Source of the DNA: Nitzschia sp. DOCU1
Taxonomy: Eukaryota > Bacillariophyta > Bacillariophyceae > Bacillariales > Bacillariaceae
Direction: 5' to 3'
Length of the DNA: 64,000 nucleotides
Assembly (NCBI GenBank): GCA_951394045.1
Contig: OX595987.1
Location: forward strand, 930,001 to 994,000
Part shown: one piece after another, positions 52,729 through 62,786 of the stretch
How positions within the stretch are numbered: the stretch's first letter is position 1
Layout: each line of letters opens with the position of its first letter
Position numbers and translations under genes: made by a program
Notes under the pieces: generated by a model
What the model was told of the DNA's origin: nothing
The model's database searches: none
What the model saw: only the letters and a program-made list of their open reading frames with translations

Positions 52729-53244
52729 ATGAACTGGCTTCGTTACATCTTGGCGTTTGGGGGTTTCTTCCTCCCAATGGGGTTTTCGTTTTTGGCTGGA
52801 TCTTCGATAGCCTCCAATGCTCCTTGTAATCGATGCAGGACGGTTGGCCGTCAGGCTACTTCGTCAACGCCCCAGCTACGAATGGCACAAGTGAGCGAAC
52901 AGGAAGCCAAGAAGGGAATTGAAAAGGTGGTCAATGCTCTCAAACGAGATTCCGAGGCAAATAAGGAACTCGGAAAGTTGGACAAAGTAACGACGATCCT
53001 GGGTTTTGGGAGTCCGACGCCTGGATCCCTGGCCGTCAGGTTCAACGCGTCCTTCAAGAAAAGTGGTTTTGGGAGATCGGCAGTTCCACTTCCATTTGGA
53101 CTTGGGCAGTCTGAGAAGACCGAGGGCCGTGGGCAAATGGTCGGGCAAGTCAAGGCGTCGATAGACATGAAGACTGGCAAAGTTACAAGTTGCTCCGTCT
53201 TTCGAGATCTTGGCTATGGAAGAGCATTCAACCTCAAGGTCTAA
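52729..53244 (+). CDS. Small protein with plastid-type signal, unknown function
   Basis: 171 aa, single exon. Residues 6-26 are hydrophobic (YILAFGGFFLPMGFSFLAGSS); GFSFLAG could act as an ASAF-like cleavage motif with Phe, so plastid targeting is plausible but weaker than in the thioredoxin-like and CRTISO proteins. A short basic spacer with Cys pairs (CNRC) follows, then a helix (VSEQEAKKGIEKVVNALKRDSEANKEL) and a beta-rich Gly/Phe/Ser domain (SLAVRFNASFKKSGFG, MVGQVKASIDMKTGKV, CSVFRDLGYGRAFNL). No family recognised. Confidence 0.66.
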   Translation: MNWLRYILAFGGFFLPMGFSFLAGSSIASNAPCNRCRTVGRQATSSTPQLRMAQVSEQEAKKGIEKVVNALKRDSEANKELGKLDKVTTILGFGSPTPGSLAVRFNASFKKSGFGRSAVPLPFGLGQSEKTEGRGQMVGQVKASIDMKTGKVTSCSVFRDLGYGRAFNLKV

Positions 53245-53389
53245 AGATCAAGTCTAAGAAAATCTGCGCTACAGGTATGGACAGAGGTGTGTGCTAGAAT
53301 GAATTACGACACACCATCATACTAGGCGTTCGATATTCCCTTCTCGTTAGCCAGCAATACGCAGCTTCGTTGCACCACTTGATGCCCGA

Positions 53390-54694
53390 TCATTTCTTTT
53401 GAACTTCAATGACAATTTTCTTCTTATACATCCCAGTTTTTTGACAGACTCCCCATACTACCTTCTTGACATGAACTGCCTCCTTTCTCTCTGCCCAGAG
53501 CTTTTCAAGTTCTTCCTTGCGTCGCTCGACGATGGTCTTCTTTGGGCCTCCAAACTTATCAATGCCGTTAGAAACGCTTGATGGGCGGTCGGACATGTCA
53601 TGATTGGCTGAGCGTGGCTTGTTCCCGTTAAGAAACGCCAAGTCCTTGGGGTCAATCTTTTTACAGCGAGGGATACTTCGAGGGGCACGTCCATATCCGG
53701 CTTGGAGACGAATTCCCTCATTCAACGGGTGCGGATCGAGCAAGAGTTGGGCCATCTTGGAGTCAAGAGCGCCGGGTGCAATCGACGGCTTGGTACTGCT
53801 GTCGTTGCTCAAAGAAGACGAACTATCATCATTGAAGCAGTCCCGTACATCGTCGGGGAGGGAGTAGCTTCTCTTGATCTTACCCCCGTTGCAGATCAAG
53901 TCGAGAGTGCCTGCGGTGAGGGTCTTGTTTCCAAAAATATTGGCACTATGCATGTTTCGTTCCGCTTGGGACAGATCTTCCTCGCCTGTACCTTGTTTCT
54001 GTTCTTCGTCGCGATCAACCTGATTGCCATTGCGTAGAATTGGCGACTGTTTCTGGAGAAGGTCTAGGTGGACTTGTCCCATATCGCCCAAAACACCGAT
54101 TCCGCTGTTGGTATCTTGCGGAGTATAGTATTCGTCGGGACGGAGACTTGCGTGTTGAACGCTTTCGTCGATGCTGTCCTCAAACGAAGACGATGGGCTA
54201 TACTCAAAGGTGGGGTCTGGATCCGGAAAGTCGACATTGTCCCAGGACCCCCCGCTGACTATCGTGGCATCCCAAGACGCCGCTGGTTGAGGTATGTCGC
54301 CAGTAGTTGTCGTTCGATCATCTTGAGTGGCTACTGTCGGGTCGGTGCTTGGATTCGCTTTCAGCGCGAGGGAATCTTCATCAAGGAAAGGATCAGATGG
54401 CATTGGTTTCTTCTTGGTGGGCGATACATGACTGTGCGCTGGCTCGGTGCTGCCAACCGAAGTGGGCGAGAATCCTCCTGGAAGATCTTTCAATCGACTT
54501 GTTGGTGATGTGTCATTACGGGAGGAAGTAGGGCTCGTTGCTTTGCTTGATCCCTCGCGCTCAATCTTCTTGTTCAATGATTTCTGCAACTTGTCCTTAC
54601 TGGCAAGGCTCGGACGTCCTTGGCTCTGGCCGCGATGGAGCTTTTGCTTCTCTCCAAAGTCTGATAGCAAAACGCGAAGCTCCTTAACTTTCAT
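53390..54694 (-). CDS. Large disordered Ser/Thr/Asp-rich protein, unknown function
   Basis: 434 aa, single exon. Low-complexity through most of its length (SPTSSRNDTSPTSR, DSSSSLSNDSSTK, many Pro, Asp and Gln). Short ordered motifs: MKVKELRVLLSDFG at the N-terminus, GTLDLICNGGKIKRSYSLPDDV near the middle, and a C-terminal basic coiled helix (KTIVERRKEELEKLWAERKEAVHVKKVVWGV). SYSLPDDV resembles a kinase/14-3-3 type site. The C-terminal KKVVWGVCQKTGMYKKKI strand pair may be a small domain. No named family recognised. It lies head to head with eIF4E. Confidence 0.62.
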   Translation of the reverse strand: MKVKELRVLLSDFGEKQKLHRGQSQGRPSLASKDKLQKSLNKKIEREGSSKATSPTSSRNDTSPTSRLKDLPGGFSPTSVGSTEPAHSHVSPTKKKPMPSDPFLDEDSLALKANPSTDPTVATQDDRTTTTGDIPQPAASWDATIVSGGSWDNVDFPDPDPTFEYSPSSSFEDSIDESVQHASLRPDEYYTPQDTNSGIGVLGDMGQVHLDLLQKQSPILRNGNQVDRDEEQKQGTGEEDLSQAERNMHSANIFGNKTLTAGTLDLICNGGKIKRSYSLPDDVRDCFNDDSSSSLSNDSSTKPSIAPGALDSKMAQLLLDPHPLNEGIRLQAGYGRAPRSIPRCKKIDPKDLAFLNGNKPRSANHDMSDRPSSVSNGIDKFGGPKKTIVERRKEELEKLWAERKEAVHVKKVVWGVCQKTGMYKKKIVIEVQKK

Positions 54695-55204
54695 TGTTAA
54701 TAAAGAACTTGATCAATGTTAGGATCCCGATTGATTGTGTATAAAAACTGTGATATCGAATTTGTGACGAAGAGACTCAATGTTTGTGTTGCGACGTTCC
54801 AACCAACAAAACTATCTGATTGAAACCGCAAAATCCGTTCACGGTCACGAAAACCAACGACAATATTGGAATGGTTCACGTATAGTTGCATAGTTTGTGT
54901 TTTGTGATCGCTCGGACGATGTTGGTTGTGATGGTTTCGTCAAGACTGTTTAGCAAAACGTTTCCTTTGTTGGTTGCCTTGCAAAGACACATGGTTCGGC
55001 GTGCTCGACGTGGCGACGTTTTTAGCCTCTTCAATCGTTCACGGCGGGAGCTCTCAAATTGCGAGCTCCAATATTTCGTCTGCTCGTCGATGCGTGTTCA
55101 GCATTCTTGGCCGCAGATGCGATTTTCGGCTCTCCCTCCTCTCTTGGCCTCTCGTCGTCTCAGTCGTTCCTCCTTGTAGAACAAAGGAGACCGACCCACC
55201 GAAC
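54695..55204. other. Divergent promoter of the disordered protein and eIF4E
   Basis: 510 bp. Frames at 54886-55179 overlap the region without domains. A CCR-like or RNA feature was not seen. Confidence 0.4.
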
Positions 55205-56033
55205 ATGGCGGAAGAGACGCACCCGCTCCAACATGGTATGTAACTCCAAAGACTTTGAAGTGATTGTTGGAGAAGTTTTGTTGAAAATTGTGTTGAAATC
55301 GACCTTGAACCGACCAAGTTGCATGTCCAAAGTTTTTGTGGTTGCTTCCGACTCGATGGACTCAGTACTGGCCCTACGTGTTTGCTACTTCGAAATCTAA
55401 CAATTTTGTTGTCCTAACTTTGGTGTTGCCCTTGTCCCGCTTGTCAACGCAGAATGGGTTCTTTGGGAGCATAAATCGGCAGAAAAGAAGGATCCATCAA
55501 AATGGAAGGAGAACATGAAGCAGCTTTGCGAATTTAAGACCGTGGAGGACTTTTGGAGTTATTTCAATCACCTTCCGCGCCCATCGGAGGTCTTCTTCGA
55601 CGGGGAATGCCGGAAAAAACTCGTAGTCGGTCCCGAGGAGAAGACAGTAGAAGAATATTCTCTGTTCAAGAAAGGAATTGAACCAGAATGGGGAGATCCG
55701 GAAAATGTAATTGGAGGAGAATGGTTTTGCCGGCAATATTTTGAATTGGATGTCCTGGATCTTTACTGGCAAAATCTCGTGCTTGGCATTCTAGGCGAGA
55801 CGATCGAGGAAGGCGTTGACGAAGAAAAGACCTACGAAGACCACATAAACGGAGCGCGGGTGGTAGACAAGTCCAGAAATTTTCCAATGTACAAGCTAGA
55901 GGTATGGATCAATACTCGAGATCCAGTTGTAAAAGATCGGCTTCGAGACCGATTGGTGGAAGTTCTTACAGACGGTCAACCGCCGTCAAGGAAGATGCAA
56001 CCCAAGTTTGAATGGAAAGATCACAGTGCTTGA
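55205..56033 (+). CDS. EIF4E: Translation initiation factor 4E (cap-binding), divergent
   Basis: join(55205..55235,55453..56033), 203 aa; exon 1 is only 31 nt (MAEETHPLQH) and the intron is 217 nt, the longest found here. The join gives HEWVLWEHKS, the eIF4E start. Cap-binding Trp correspond to W28 (SKWKENM) and W90 (EPEWGDPENV); CEFKTVEDFWSYFNHL is the conserved central block, and a third Trp lies in KLEVWINTRD. Oddities: the residue after W90 is Gly91 where most eIF4E have the cap-contacting Glu; and an insert of about 16 residues separates W28 from W90 compared with human. So it is likely a divergent class rather than a standard eIF4E-1. Confidence 0.9.
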
Positions 56034-56147
56034 CCGACATCATCTGCCCCCATGCTTGACGAATGCCCGCATACATCGGTTTCAGCAAACCATAATATGT
56101 GTAGACGAACACGCACAGCCATATCGCTTTGCCTTTATCATATTGTA

Positions 56148-59100
56148 CTATTTAGCAGTGAGTATCAGCTGATCTAGGGAAGTCGGGCTCCAAGCATCAC
56201 CCTGAGAGGCATAGACGACGTCGCCTTCAATGTAGATGGGAACTTCGCCAAACAAGAATACTTGCTTGCCGTCTTTAAGGGCCTTTGCCCCCATCCGGGG
56301 TTGAAAGAGAATGCCCCGTTCATTGGCAAACTCCTCCACGACATCGCGAAACGATGGAGTGTCAACCTGTCGCCGTCGAAGGCGGAGTCGGGCTTCGATT
56401 TCTGATGTTGATCGATATTCCATTCGCACGAACTCGTCCTCGACCCGGCTCTGCCTCTCTTTGCTGCGCCTTGCGGAGACGACGTGGTAGTTCGTTTTAG
56501 CTGGATATAGATCCTCTAGGTCACCTGACGATCCGGCCTGCTTAGCCAACTCAATCATTCGAAGGACAGTATAAAATACACCACAGATGCGAGTATCCTC
56601 TCGCAACATGTTCCTCGAGCGGCGCACAGGAGTGGATGAAGTGTCTACAAGCAATTCACTTTTCCAGTGGCAGTAGAGGGTCGCAGCATCTTCGACACCG
56701 AGGCCTTCGTCAAGAAGCATGCTATTCATCTTGGCAGCCCAACGAGGCAACAACTCTGCTTCCATAACGCTCAAAAAGTCAATGTCAGACAAGAGGCCGA
56801 GACCGTGCAACTCAAAGGCCAGATGAACGCTCGTCCAGCTTTGCTCGGAGGCTTGTCGATGCACCTTGACTTTGCCCAGTGCCCGGGCTAGGTAGGGTGT
56901 CATGTATTCCGAAACGAGACGTTGGAGTGTCTTGATATCATAGGCTCGCACCCATGGCTTGAGAGTGTCTGTGGCAGCTCTCAAAAAGTCAAGATCATCA
57001 TCCTTGCCCACTTTCCGCTGTAGATACGACAAGGCGCTCTTGAGCTTGCGCTTGCAATCCGATAGCAAGTTCGATAAAACAGCAGGATGATCCAGATGAG
57101 GCATCCACAGTAGAATCCACGAGTCCAAGCGGTTTTCAAGACGAGCCCGTCTTCCACTTCCAAGCGAGGGTTTCCAGTGACTCAACGTGGTTTGAAGTTT
57201 GGGGTAGATAGTATCCAAGACCAACACTTTGCGGAATTCTTCGGCCAGATCGTACCCACTCTTTTCATTTGCATGGTCCTCGTCCGGAAGCCCTCCTGCT
57301 AAAACCTGATCCTCGGGATACTCTTCATTTTCATTGCGAGGTTTGCTAGATTTGACAGCCAGGGAATGCAGGTATTCATACATGTCAACTACAATCTCTG
57401 CTTGCGTGCTCGGGTCCCATCGGCTCGATTCCAGCACGTGCTGGATACGTGGAAGCAATTGACTGTGAAGGATGGAGTACCGCAACTCCTGCAGTGCATC
57501 CCTATCTTCCTCACTCGATCCTTTTGTCTGGATGTGAAAGAGAGAATCCAACAAATCCTTGGTCTGTTCCATAGATCCAAGAGGATCCCAACCTTCAAGT
57601 TTTGCTTGGAGGATCGGACTTAACAAGGCTGGTGCTAGTGCCTGCCAGAATTTCAACGCCGCTCGATCCTCGACGGAAAAGGAGTCCCCAAGTTCCTCAA
57701 TCCACTGAATAACTTGTTCGAGTTGCTGATTTCCACCATTCGAATCATCACGTGTCAATAATAGTAAATCTTCTACTTTTTGCACAACATCCAGTGCACG
57801 CCCCAGCTTTTCCCGTCGATCTCGCGCGTCTTGTTGTTGCTGTTTCAAATCGCGAATTTCCGATTGCAAACTTGCCTCCTTGCGCTCTGTCGACTTGACC
57901 AGTTGCGAATACGAATACAATTGATTTTCATGCGTATTCAACATAAAGGTAACATTGTGCAAGAGTTCCTCTCCAAGAGGAACCTTGCCCGACGAGCTGT
58001 CAACAGTTGCCCCCGTCCCAGCCGCCGCCGTGGATGGTCCCCGCATATCAATAATGACTGGTTGGCCGGCACTATTCGTCTGCTCTTGTCTCGCCAACAA
58101 TTCTTGATAAGGAATGATTTTAGGAGCGGCTCGTTTTGTTTTGCGGCGTTTCCATGCCTTTTGTGTCATTAAATCTTGCGTGTTGGGAATGGCAGAACTT
58201 GCCGTTGACTTGGCAGCGGCAATCATATCGTCGTCGTCATCGTCGTCACTTTGATCTTCCCGATCTTCTAATATATCTAGTACACCCCTTTTCTTTTTCT
58301 TCTTGGGTAGTTCAATGCCTCGAACGGTTGCTTCAATTTCCAAGTTTGATTTGAGCTTTGACATTTCCTTGAAATTTCCAAATCCAAGCCCCATGTTGGC
58401 GGGTCGCACTACGACTTCGACGGGTCGCGAGATTCCTTTTTTGGCCGTTGGCTCTGCTGTTGGCACAAGATTGATATTGACAGTGGTGGCAGGGACTGCA
58501 GTATCAGAAGCAGCTTTGGAAGCATCATCGGCAATCGGAGCTGTAGCAGGACTAGAGTCCTGAAATTTGCGCCGATTCGAGCCCAATCCTCCACTACCTT
58601 TCCATCCCATTTTAAACAAAAGTTTGGATCCAATTCCCTTTTCGTGTTTTTCCCACTTGGCAATGCCTGGATCCTTTTTTGGTGCGGCGGCAAAGGATGA
58701 TGAGAAATCATCTCCTCGACTACCGCTATTGCCTGCCCTTCCAAAGGCGCTGGGCACCATACCCGGCATTGTGGTGGTGGGAGGTGGAAGAGGTTCCGGG
58801 GAACGAGCTCGTTTGCTCCTCTTTTTCTTGCCTTGCGCTTGTTGTAACAAGGATTGAAAATAATCATCCGCCGCCTTTTGTTTGGCTTTGATTTCCAGTT
58901 CTTCTGGCGTTTCCTCTTCTTCTTGATTGCTTTCTGAAATGTTGGTTTCCGCCTTGGCTGTCTCTGGAACAGTTTCCGACTTTACAAACATGGGAGCATT
59001 GTTATTAGTGCTCGTTGTTTCTTCTTCCGAAGGTTTCGTCGCTGGCACAAAAAGAGGAGCTCTTCCGGGTCCATCCTTTTGCCGGCCCCTGCTCTTGGTA

Positions 59101-59339
59101 AAATCCTCCGCTTCCGCAAAGACTCCGTAGAGTGCATAGTCTTTGGCTGCTTGACGAGATTTACGTGGTCGTTTTCCGCCGTTATCAAACGTCTCGTATT
59201 GATGCCGCCGAAATCCAATGTCGACATCGTCGTCATGAATGGGATCCTCGTCATCACTGTCTTGATGAATGACACTACTAGAGCTGCTATCATCATTATC
59301 ATTATCGTTCGCAGAAGCTCCGAGTCCCAAAAAGGACAT
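56148..59339 (-). CDS. TFIP11: Tuftelin-interacting protein 11/Ntr1 homologue, spliceosome disassembly
   Basis: 1063 aa, single exon. N-terminus: acidic, ending in the conserved YGVFAEAEDF. A G-patch at about residues 230-270 (GIGSKLLFKMGWKGSGGLGSNRRKF) is followed by the KGISRPVEVVVRPANMGLGFGNF block, both standard for TFIP11/STIP/Ntr1. The GCFC domain spans the C-terminal half, with WILLWMPHLDHPAVLSNLL and KFWQALAPALLSPIL. Ntr1 activates the DEAH helicase Prp43 through its G-patch to release introns and recycle snRNPs in the nucleus. Length and order fit the family; the C-terminal VPIYIEGDVVYAS ending resembles the usual last block. Confidence 0.93.
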   Translation of the reverse strand: MSFLGLGASANDNDNDDSSSSSVIHQDSDDEDPIHDDDVDIGFRRHQYETFDNGGKRPRKSRQAAKDYALYGVFAEAEDFTKSRGRQKDGPGRAPLFVPATKPSEEETTSTNNNAPMFVKSETVPETAKAETNISESNQEEEETPEELEIKAKQKAADDYFQSLLQQAQGKKKRSKRARSPEPLPPPTTTMPGMVPSAFGRAGNSGSRGDDFSSSFAAAPKKDPGIAKWEKHEKGIGSKLLFKMGWKGSGGLGSNRRKFQDSSPATAPIADDASKAASDTAVPATTVNINLVPTAEPTAKKGISRPVEVVVRPANMGLGFGNFKEMSKLKSNLEIEATVRGIELPKKKKKRGVLDILEDREDQSDDDDDDDMIAAAKSTASSAIPNTQDLMTQKAWKRRKTKRAAPKIIPYQELLARQEQTNSAGQPVIIDMRGPSTAAAGTGATVDSSSGKVPLGEELLHNVTFMLNTHENQLYSYSQLVKSTERKEASLQSEIRDLKQQQQDARDRREKLGRALDVVQKVEDLLLLTRDDSNGGNQQLEQVIQWIEELGDSFSVEDRAALKFWQALAPALLSPILQAKLEGWDPLGSMEQTKDLLDSLFHIQTKGSSEEDRDALQELRYSILHSQLLPRIQHVLESSRWDPSTQAEIVVDMYEYLHSLAVKSSKPRNENEEYPEDQVLAGGLPDEDHANEKSGYDLAEEFRKVLVLDTIYPKLQTTLSHWKPSLGSGRRARLENRLDSWILLWMPHLDHPAVLSNLLSDCKRKLKSALSYLQRKVGKDDDLDFLRAATDTLKPWVRAYDIKTLQRLVSEYMTPYLARALGKVKVHRQASEQSWTSVHLAFELHGLGLLSDIDFLSVMEAELLPRWAAKMNSMLLDEGLGVEDAATLYCHWKSELLVDTSSTPVRRSRNMLREDTRICGVFYTVLRMIELAKQAGSSGDLEDLYPAKTNYHVVSARRSKERQSRVEDEFVRMEYRSTSEIEARLRLRRRQVDTPSFRDVVEEFANERGILFQPRMGAKALKDGKQVFLFGEVPIYIEGDVVYASQGDAWSPTSLDQLILTAK

Positions 59340-59931
59340 GATTGATTATAGTAGAGCGCTAGGCAACTAAATGCAACGAATACAATTGGATCGATGCATA
59401 CCGTATTATTGCCAGTGAGAGGCTATCGTACCGACTTGACGACTGTCAAAAACCCGGCGTCTCGCCGTCATCGTCGCATCGCATCGTCGTGAGAAAATGT
59501 CTTGGATGGAACGCCAATTCATCGTCATGTCATTTGAGTCGATTTTTCAATCCACTCACTGTTGGGTCGACGGCAAGGCGTTAAGGTCGTATTATTCGTT
59601 TTTGGTCTTGGTCGACTGACTCAATGGAACAAAGAACAACAGCGTTTTTGTGGGGAGAGCGTTTCGATGCGTTGCTGGCTGATGTCGTTGATGATGGAAG
59701 ACAGCAGATGGCTCTTTTTTTCTGGAGTTATTTTAGCACTTGCGGCAGCTATCGACAAGAGCACAAGAGTCTTTCGATTTCAACGTCACACACACACACA
59801 CAAGATCTTTTGCCTTTTAAATACTCTGGTAGAAGTCCTTGCTTTCTCTTTTGCAGTGTTTGTGTAATGTCAAGGCAGCAGCAACGACAACAAGGGCATT
59901 AAAAGCAACGCACAATAAACAACAAATTATC
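59340..59931. other. Divergent promoter of TFIP11 and golgin-84
   Basis: 590 bp with a (CA)8 run at 59787-59802 upstream of the golgin start. Frames at 59562-59902 lack domains. Confidence 0.45.
59787..59802 (+). repeat. (CA)8 microsatellite
   Basis: Eight CA dinucleotides about 130 bp before the golgin start codon. Confidence 0.85.
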
Positions 59932-62667
59932 ATGTCTCGTTGGCTCCAATCCGTCAATCATTTGCTGGAAAAGTTGGATGGACAAGCTGAAGAAGTGGCA
60001 GCCTCATCGGATGGACAAGCCGCTGCTATTGGACACTTGGCAGCTTCCGCAGCAGCTGGCTTGGTTCCACGACGTCATTTAAGTAGTAGCAGTTTGGATG
60101 CGAGCAGTAATAGCGACGATGGGGACGGCTATGACGACGACGATGAAGACGACGACTATGAAGATGAGCTTGCCGATGATGATGATGATGATGGTGAATT
60201 AGCAGACGCACCGCGACGACGGGCGGAACATGATGACAACAACACGGTCAGTGAAATTAGCTTTTCGGGACATACCGAAGAAGGAGAAGGCGAGGAGGAT
60301 GAAGCAGCAGCTGCTGCAGTTTCACCCCCGTCGCCCAATGGATCAGCTGATGCACCGCCAAATCAACCTAATCGCTATGCATCACGTCCACAACAACTTC
60401 AAGATATGGCCAAGGCGTCGCTGGTGCAAAAGCAAGCAGCAGCAGCGCCACCAGTGGATCCGTCGTCGAACCACACTCAGCAAAGTAGTAGCCGAGGTAA
60501 AGCCAAAAAGCCACAACCGATTCCATCTGCACCGTCTTCGACCAATGAGAATATCGTCGTCGTCAATAATAATAACGGTCAGAGTCCCAAATTTGATCAG
60601 TCCCCACGACCGCCGCGACGATCGTTGGAAGGAAGACCTGTGCTTCCTACGGCGGGTGCAACCTTGTTGGATGATGGCGAATCATCCGTCACGAAGGGAA
60701 CTAATAACACCAACAGCGACGAGGCAGAAACGACTGGAGAGGCCAACAACAACGCTCCTCCGAGACTTCCCTTTCGACATCCCAGCTTTCCAAATGCAAA
60801 TAATAACAGCAAGGACGGAACTAGTGTTCCTTCTCTTCCACCAAGTGCCAACGTTAATGTATTGCCGACTATTCCAGGGAGTCCGCCTCTTGCGTTCAAA
60901 AAAGGAGCGGCACCAGCCACGGCACCCAATCCCAAACCGCCTCCTCCACCACTTGCTCCAGCTGCTGCTCCTACGAGCAACAACAACAATGCCAAATTCT
61001 CCAAAGAATTACAAAAACTCAAAGACAAATTACAAGCCGCCCAAGCACAACTTTCCAAAACATCGGCAGAACTCAAAACCAGCCAAACACAAGTTCAGTC
61101 TCTCAAGACGCAGAATCAAACACTCGAGTCGAAATTGGAAGCTGCCAATTCGGAAATTCTGGCCCAAAGTGAGGAACTGCGGCGGGCGGGAGAACGCATG
61201 GAAAAAGATCGCCTACGAGCTCAAGAAGAACGAGAAGATTTGTTGGACGAACAAGATGAAGAAATGGATCAACTCAAACAGACGCATCAAAAAGAATTGG
61301 ATGGATTGAGAAGTCAATATGAAGCGCAAATTGCGGATTTGACGCAGCAATTGCTAACAGAAGAATCGAGACGGCGGCAAGAAGGGGGAGATTATACGCA
61401 AGAATTACAAGATGCGATTGAACGAGAACGGGCGGCCTTGAAGCAATTGCAAGTGGTAACGACAGAACGAACGCAGTTTCAAACGACCATTTCCAAGCTA
61501 GAATTGCAACAGACAGCATTACAAAGCAAATTGGATTCGGCGCTACAGTCGGTCAAGACCGCGGCGGAACGAGAACGAGAAGCCGAAGATAAGTTGGATG
61601 CTGCCATGTCTTTACATTCAAGACAAATAAGCCAACGACAGGCGCGTGAAGTGGAGTTGGAAAAGACCATTTTTGAACTCGGGACGGCTCTGACAGTGGC
61701 GCGACAGAAACAACAAACTTCAAAATTGCCTCCGGCCAAAGAGACAACTTCTGGTCAAGACGGGGAATCCTTCAGAGACAAGTATATTGCCGCCGCCGAG
61801 GAAGTAGAGACGCTCAAGGTTCAGTTAAATATGGAAACGCAACGAAGAGAATTTCTTCAGCAGGAACTCAATGATATATCCCGAGAACGAGCGGAAGAAG
61901 CTACGAGTGCTCAGGCGCGGCAACGGTTGCACGATCGTAAAGTGTCCGATTTGGAATCGGCTATTGCGCGATTGCAAGCTACTGTGCGTGATCAAAAGAA
62001 TGCTTTGGGCAACAAATCCAATAATGGAGAATCCTCCTCAGAAGAAGTAAACCCTGTGGTGCTGGCTCGAGAGTTGCAAACCGCCAAGAGCGAGATCGAA
62101 AATTTGACAACGCAGCTAATACGGCATCAGAATATGGCGGAAACGTCGAAATCAGAGATTTTGGCACTCAAAGGACGACTACAAGCTGCTACGTCCAGGG
62201 CCGAGCAAGCCGAACAGTCGCTACAAGTGGCACAGGCGACCAGATCAAGTGATGCCATGTCGAACAATCGGCTCTACGAAATGGAGAGTGGCGGTATCGT
62301 AGGTGGAGTTCGACGTCGGGTCAAGGGCGGAATGGTGGGCTCTCGAAACCGTACTCGGACCATCCGTGCGGCGCTGCAAATGAGCCCTGGCCGGACAAAT
62401 CATCCCTTTATGGAGCAACTGGCCATGACGCTTGACTCTCTCGATAATTGGATGGTGGAAACGGGTGCCTTTCTACGGCACGAACCCTTGGCAAGATTAG
62501 CGTTTATGCTCTACTTGGTTACGCTCCATGTGTGGTCTTTTGCCTTGGTGGTCTTTCATACGACCGAACAGCCGCACGCCGATTTTGGATCCATGGACAA
62601 CAACCCGCGGCATTGGAGAGCAGCCGTTGCGGCTGTCCAGCAGCAACAACAGCAATCTTCGCCCTAG
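59932..62667 (+). CDS. Golgin-84-like Golgi tether (coiled coil, C-terminal membrane anchor)
   Basis: 911 aa from the ATG at 59932; upstream frame lacks a better start. It begins MSRWLQSVNHLLEKLDGQAEEV, like the golgin-84 start (a short amphipathic helix). Residues 50-340 are low-complexity: Asp/Glu repeats, poly-Ala, Asn runs, Pro clusters. Residues about 350-790 are a long coiled coil rich in Gln/Glu/Lys/Leu. Near the C-terminus is a TM segment ARLAFMLYLVTLHVWSFALVVF followed by a short lumenal tail, the same layout as golgin-84 (IARLxVxxYIxxLHLWV). Golgin-84 tethers intra-Golgi vesicles. The ending carries a poly-Gln run. A different tail-anchored golgin (for example CASP) is an alternative. 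Confidence 0.85.
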   Translation: MSRWLQSVNHLLEKLDGQAEEVAASSDGQAAAIGHLAASAAAGLVPRRHLSSSSLDASSNSDDGDGYDDDDEDDDYEDELADDDDDDGELADAPRRRAEHDDNNTVSEISFSGHTEEGEGEEDEAAAAAVSPPSPNGSADAPPNQPNRYASRPQQLQDMAKASLVQKQAAAAPPVDPSSNHTQQSSSRGKAKKPQPIPSAPSSTNENIVVVNNNNGQSPKFDQSPRPPRRSLEGRPVLPTAGATLLDDGESSVTKGTNNTNSDEAETTGEANNNAPPRLPFRHPSFPNANNNSKDGTSVPSLPPSANVNVLPTIPGSPPLAFKKGAAPATAPNPKPPPPPLAPAAAPTSNNNNAKFSKELQKLKDKLQAAQAQLSKTSAELKTSQTQVQSLKTQNQTLESKLEAANSEILAQSEELRRAGERMEKDRLRAQEEREDLLDEQDEEMDQLKQTHQKELDGLRSQYEAQIADLTQQLLTEESRRRQEGGDYTQELQDAIERERAALKQLQVVTTERTQFQTTISKLELQQTALQSKLDSALQSVKTAAEREREAEDKLDAAMSLHSRQISQRQAREVELEKTIFELGTALTVARQKQQTSKLPPAKETTSGQDGESFRDKYIAAAEEVETLKVQLNMETQRREFLQQELNDISRERAEEATSAQARQRLHDRKVSDLESAIARLQATVRDQKNALGNKSNNGESSSEEVNPVVLARELQTAKSEIENLTTQLIRHQNMAETSKSEILALKGRLQAATSRAEQAEQSLQVAQATRSSDAMSNNRLYEMESGGIVGGVRRRVKGGMVGSRNRTRTIRAALQMSPGRTNHPFMEQLAMTLDSLDNWMVETGAFLRHEPLARLAFMLYLVTLHVWSFALVVFHTTEQPHADFGSMDNNPRHWRAAVAAVQQQQQQSSP

Positions 62668-62786
62668 TTGCTATTGGACTAAAATCCATGACCACGTAAG
62701 ACGTCTACATAGCTCCAAATCGACCTACTCCTCGTCAGCTGTGATACTTAACCACCACAATCGAATAGATACTACAGAAACATTCT

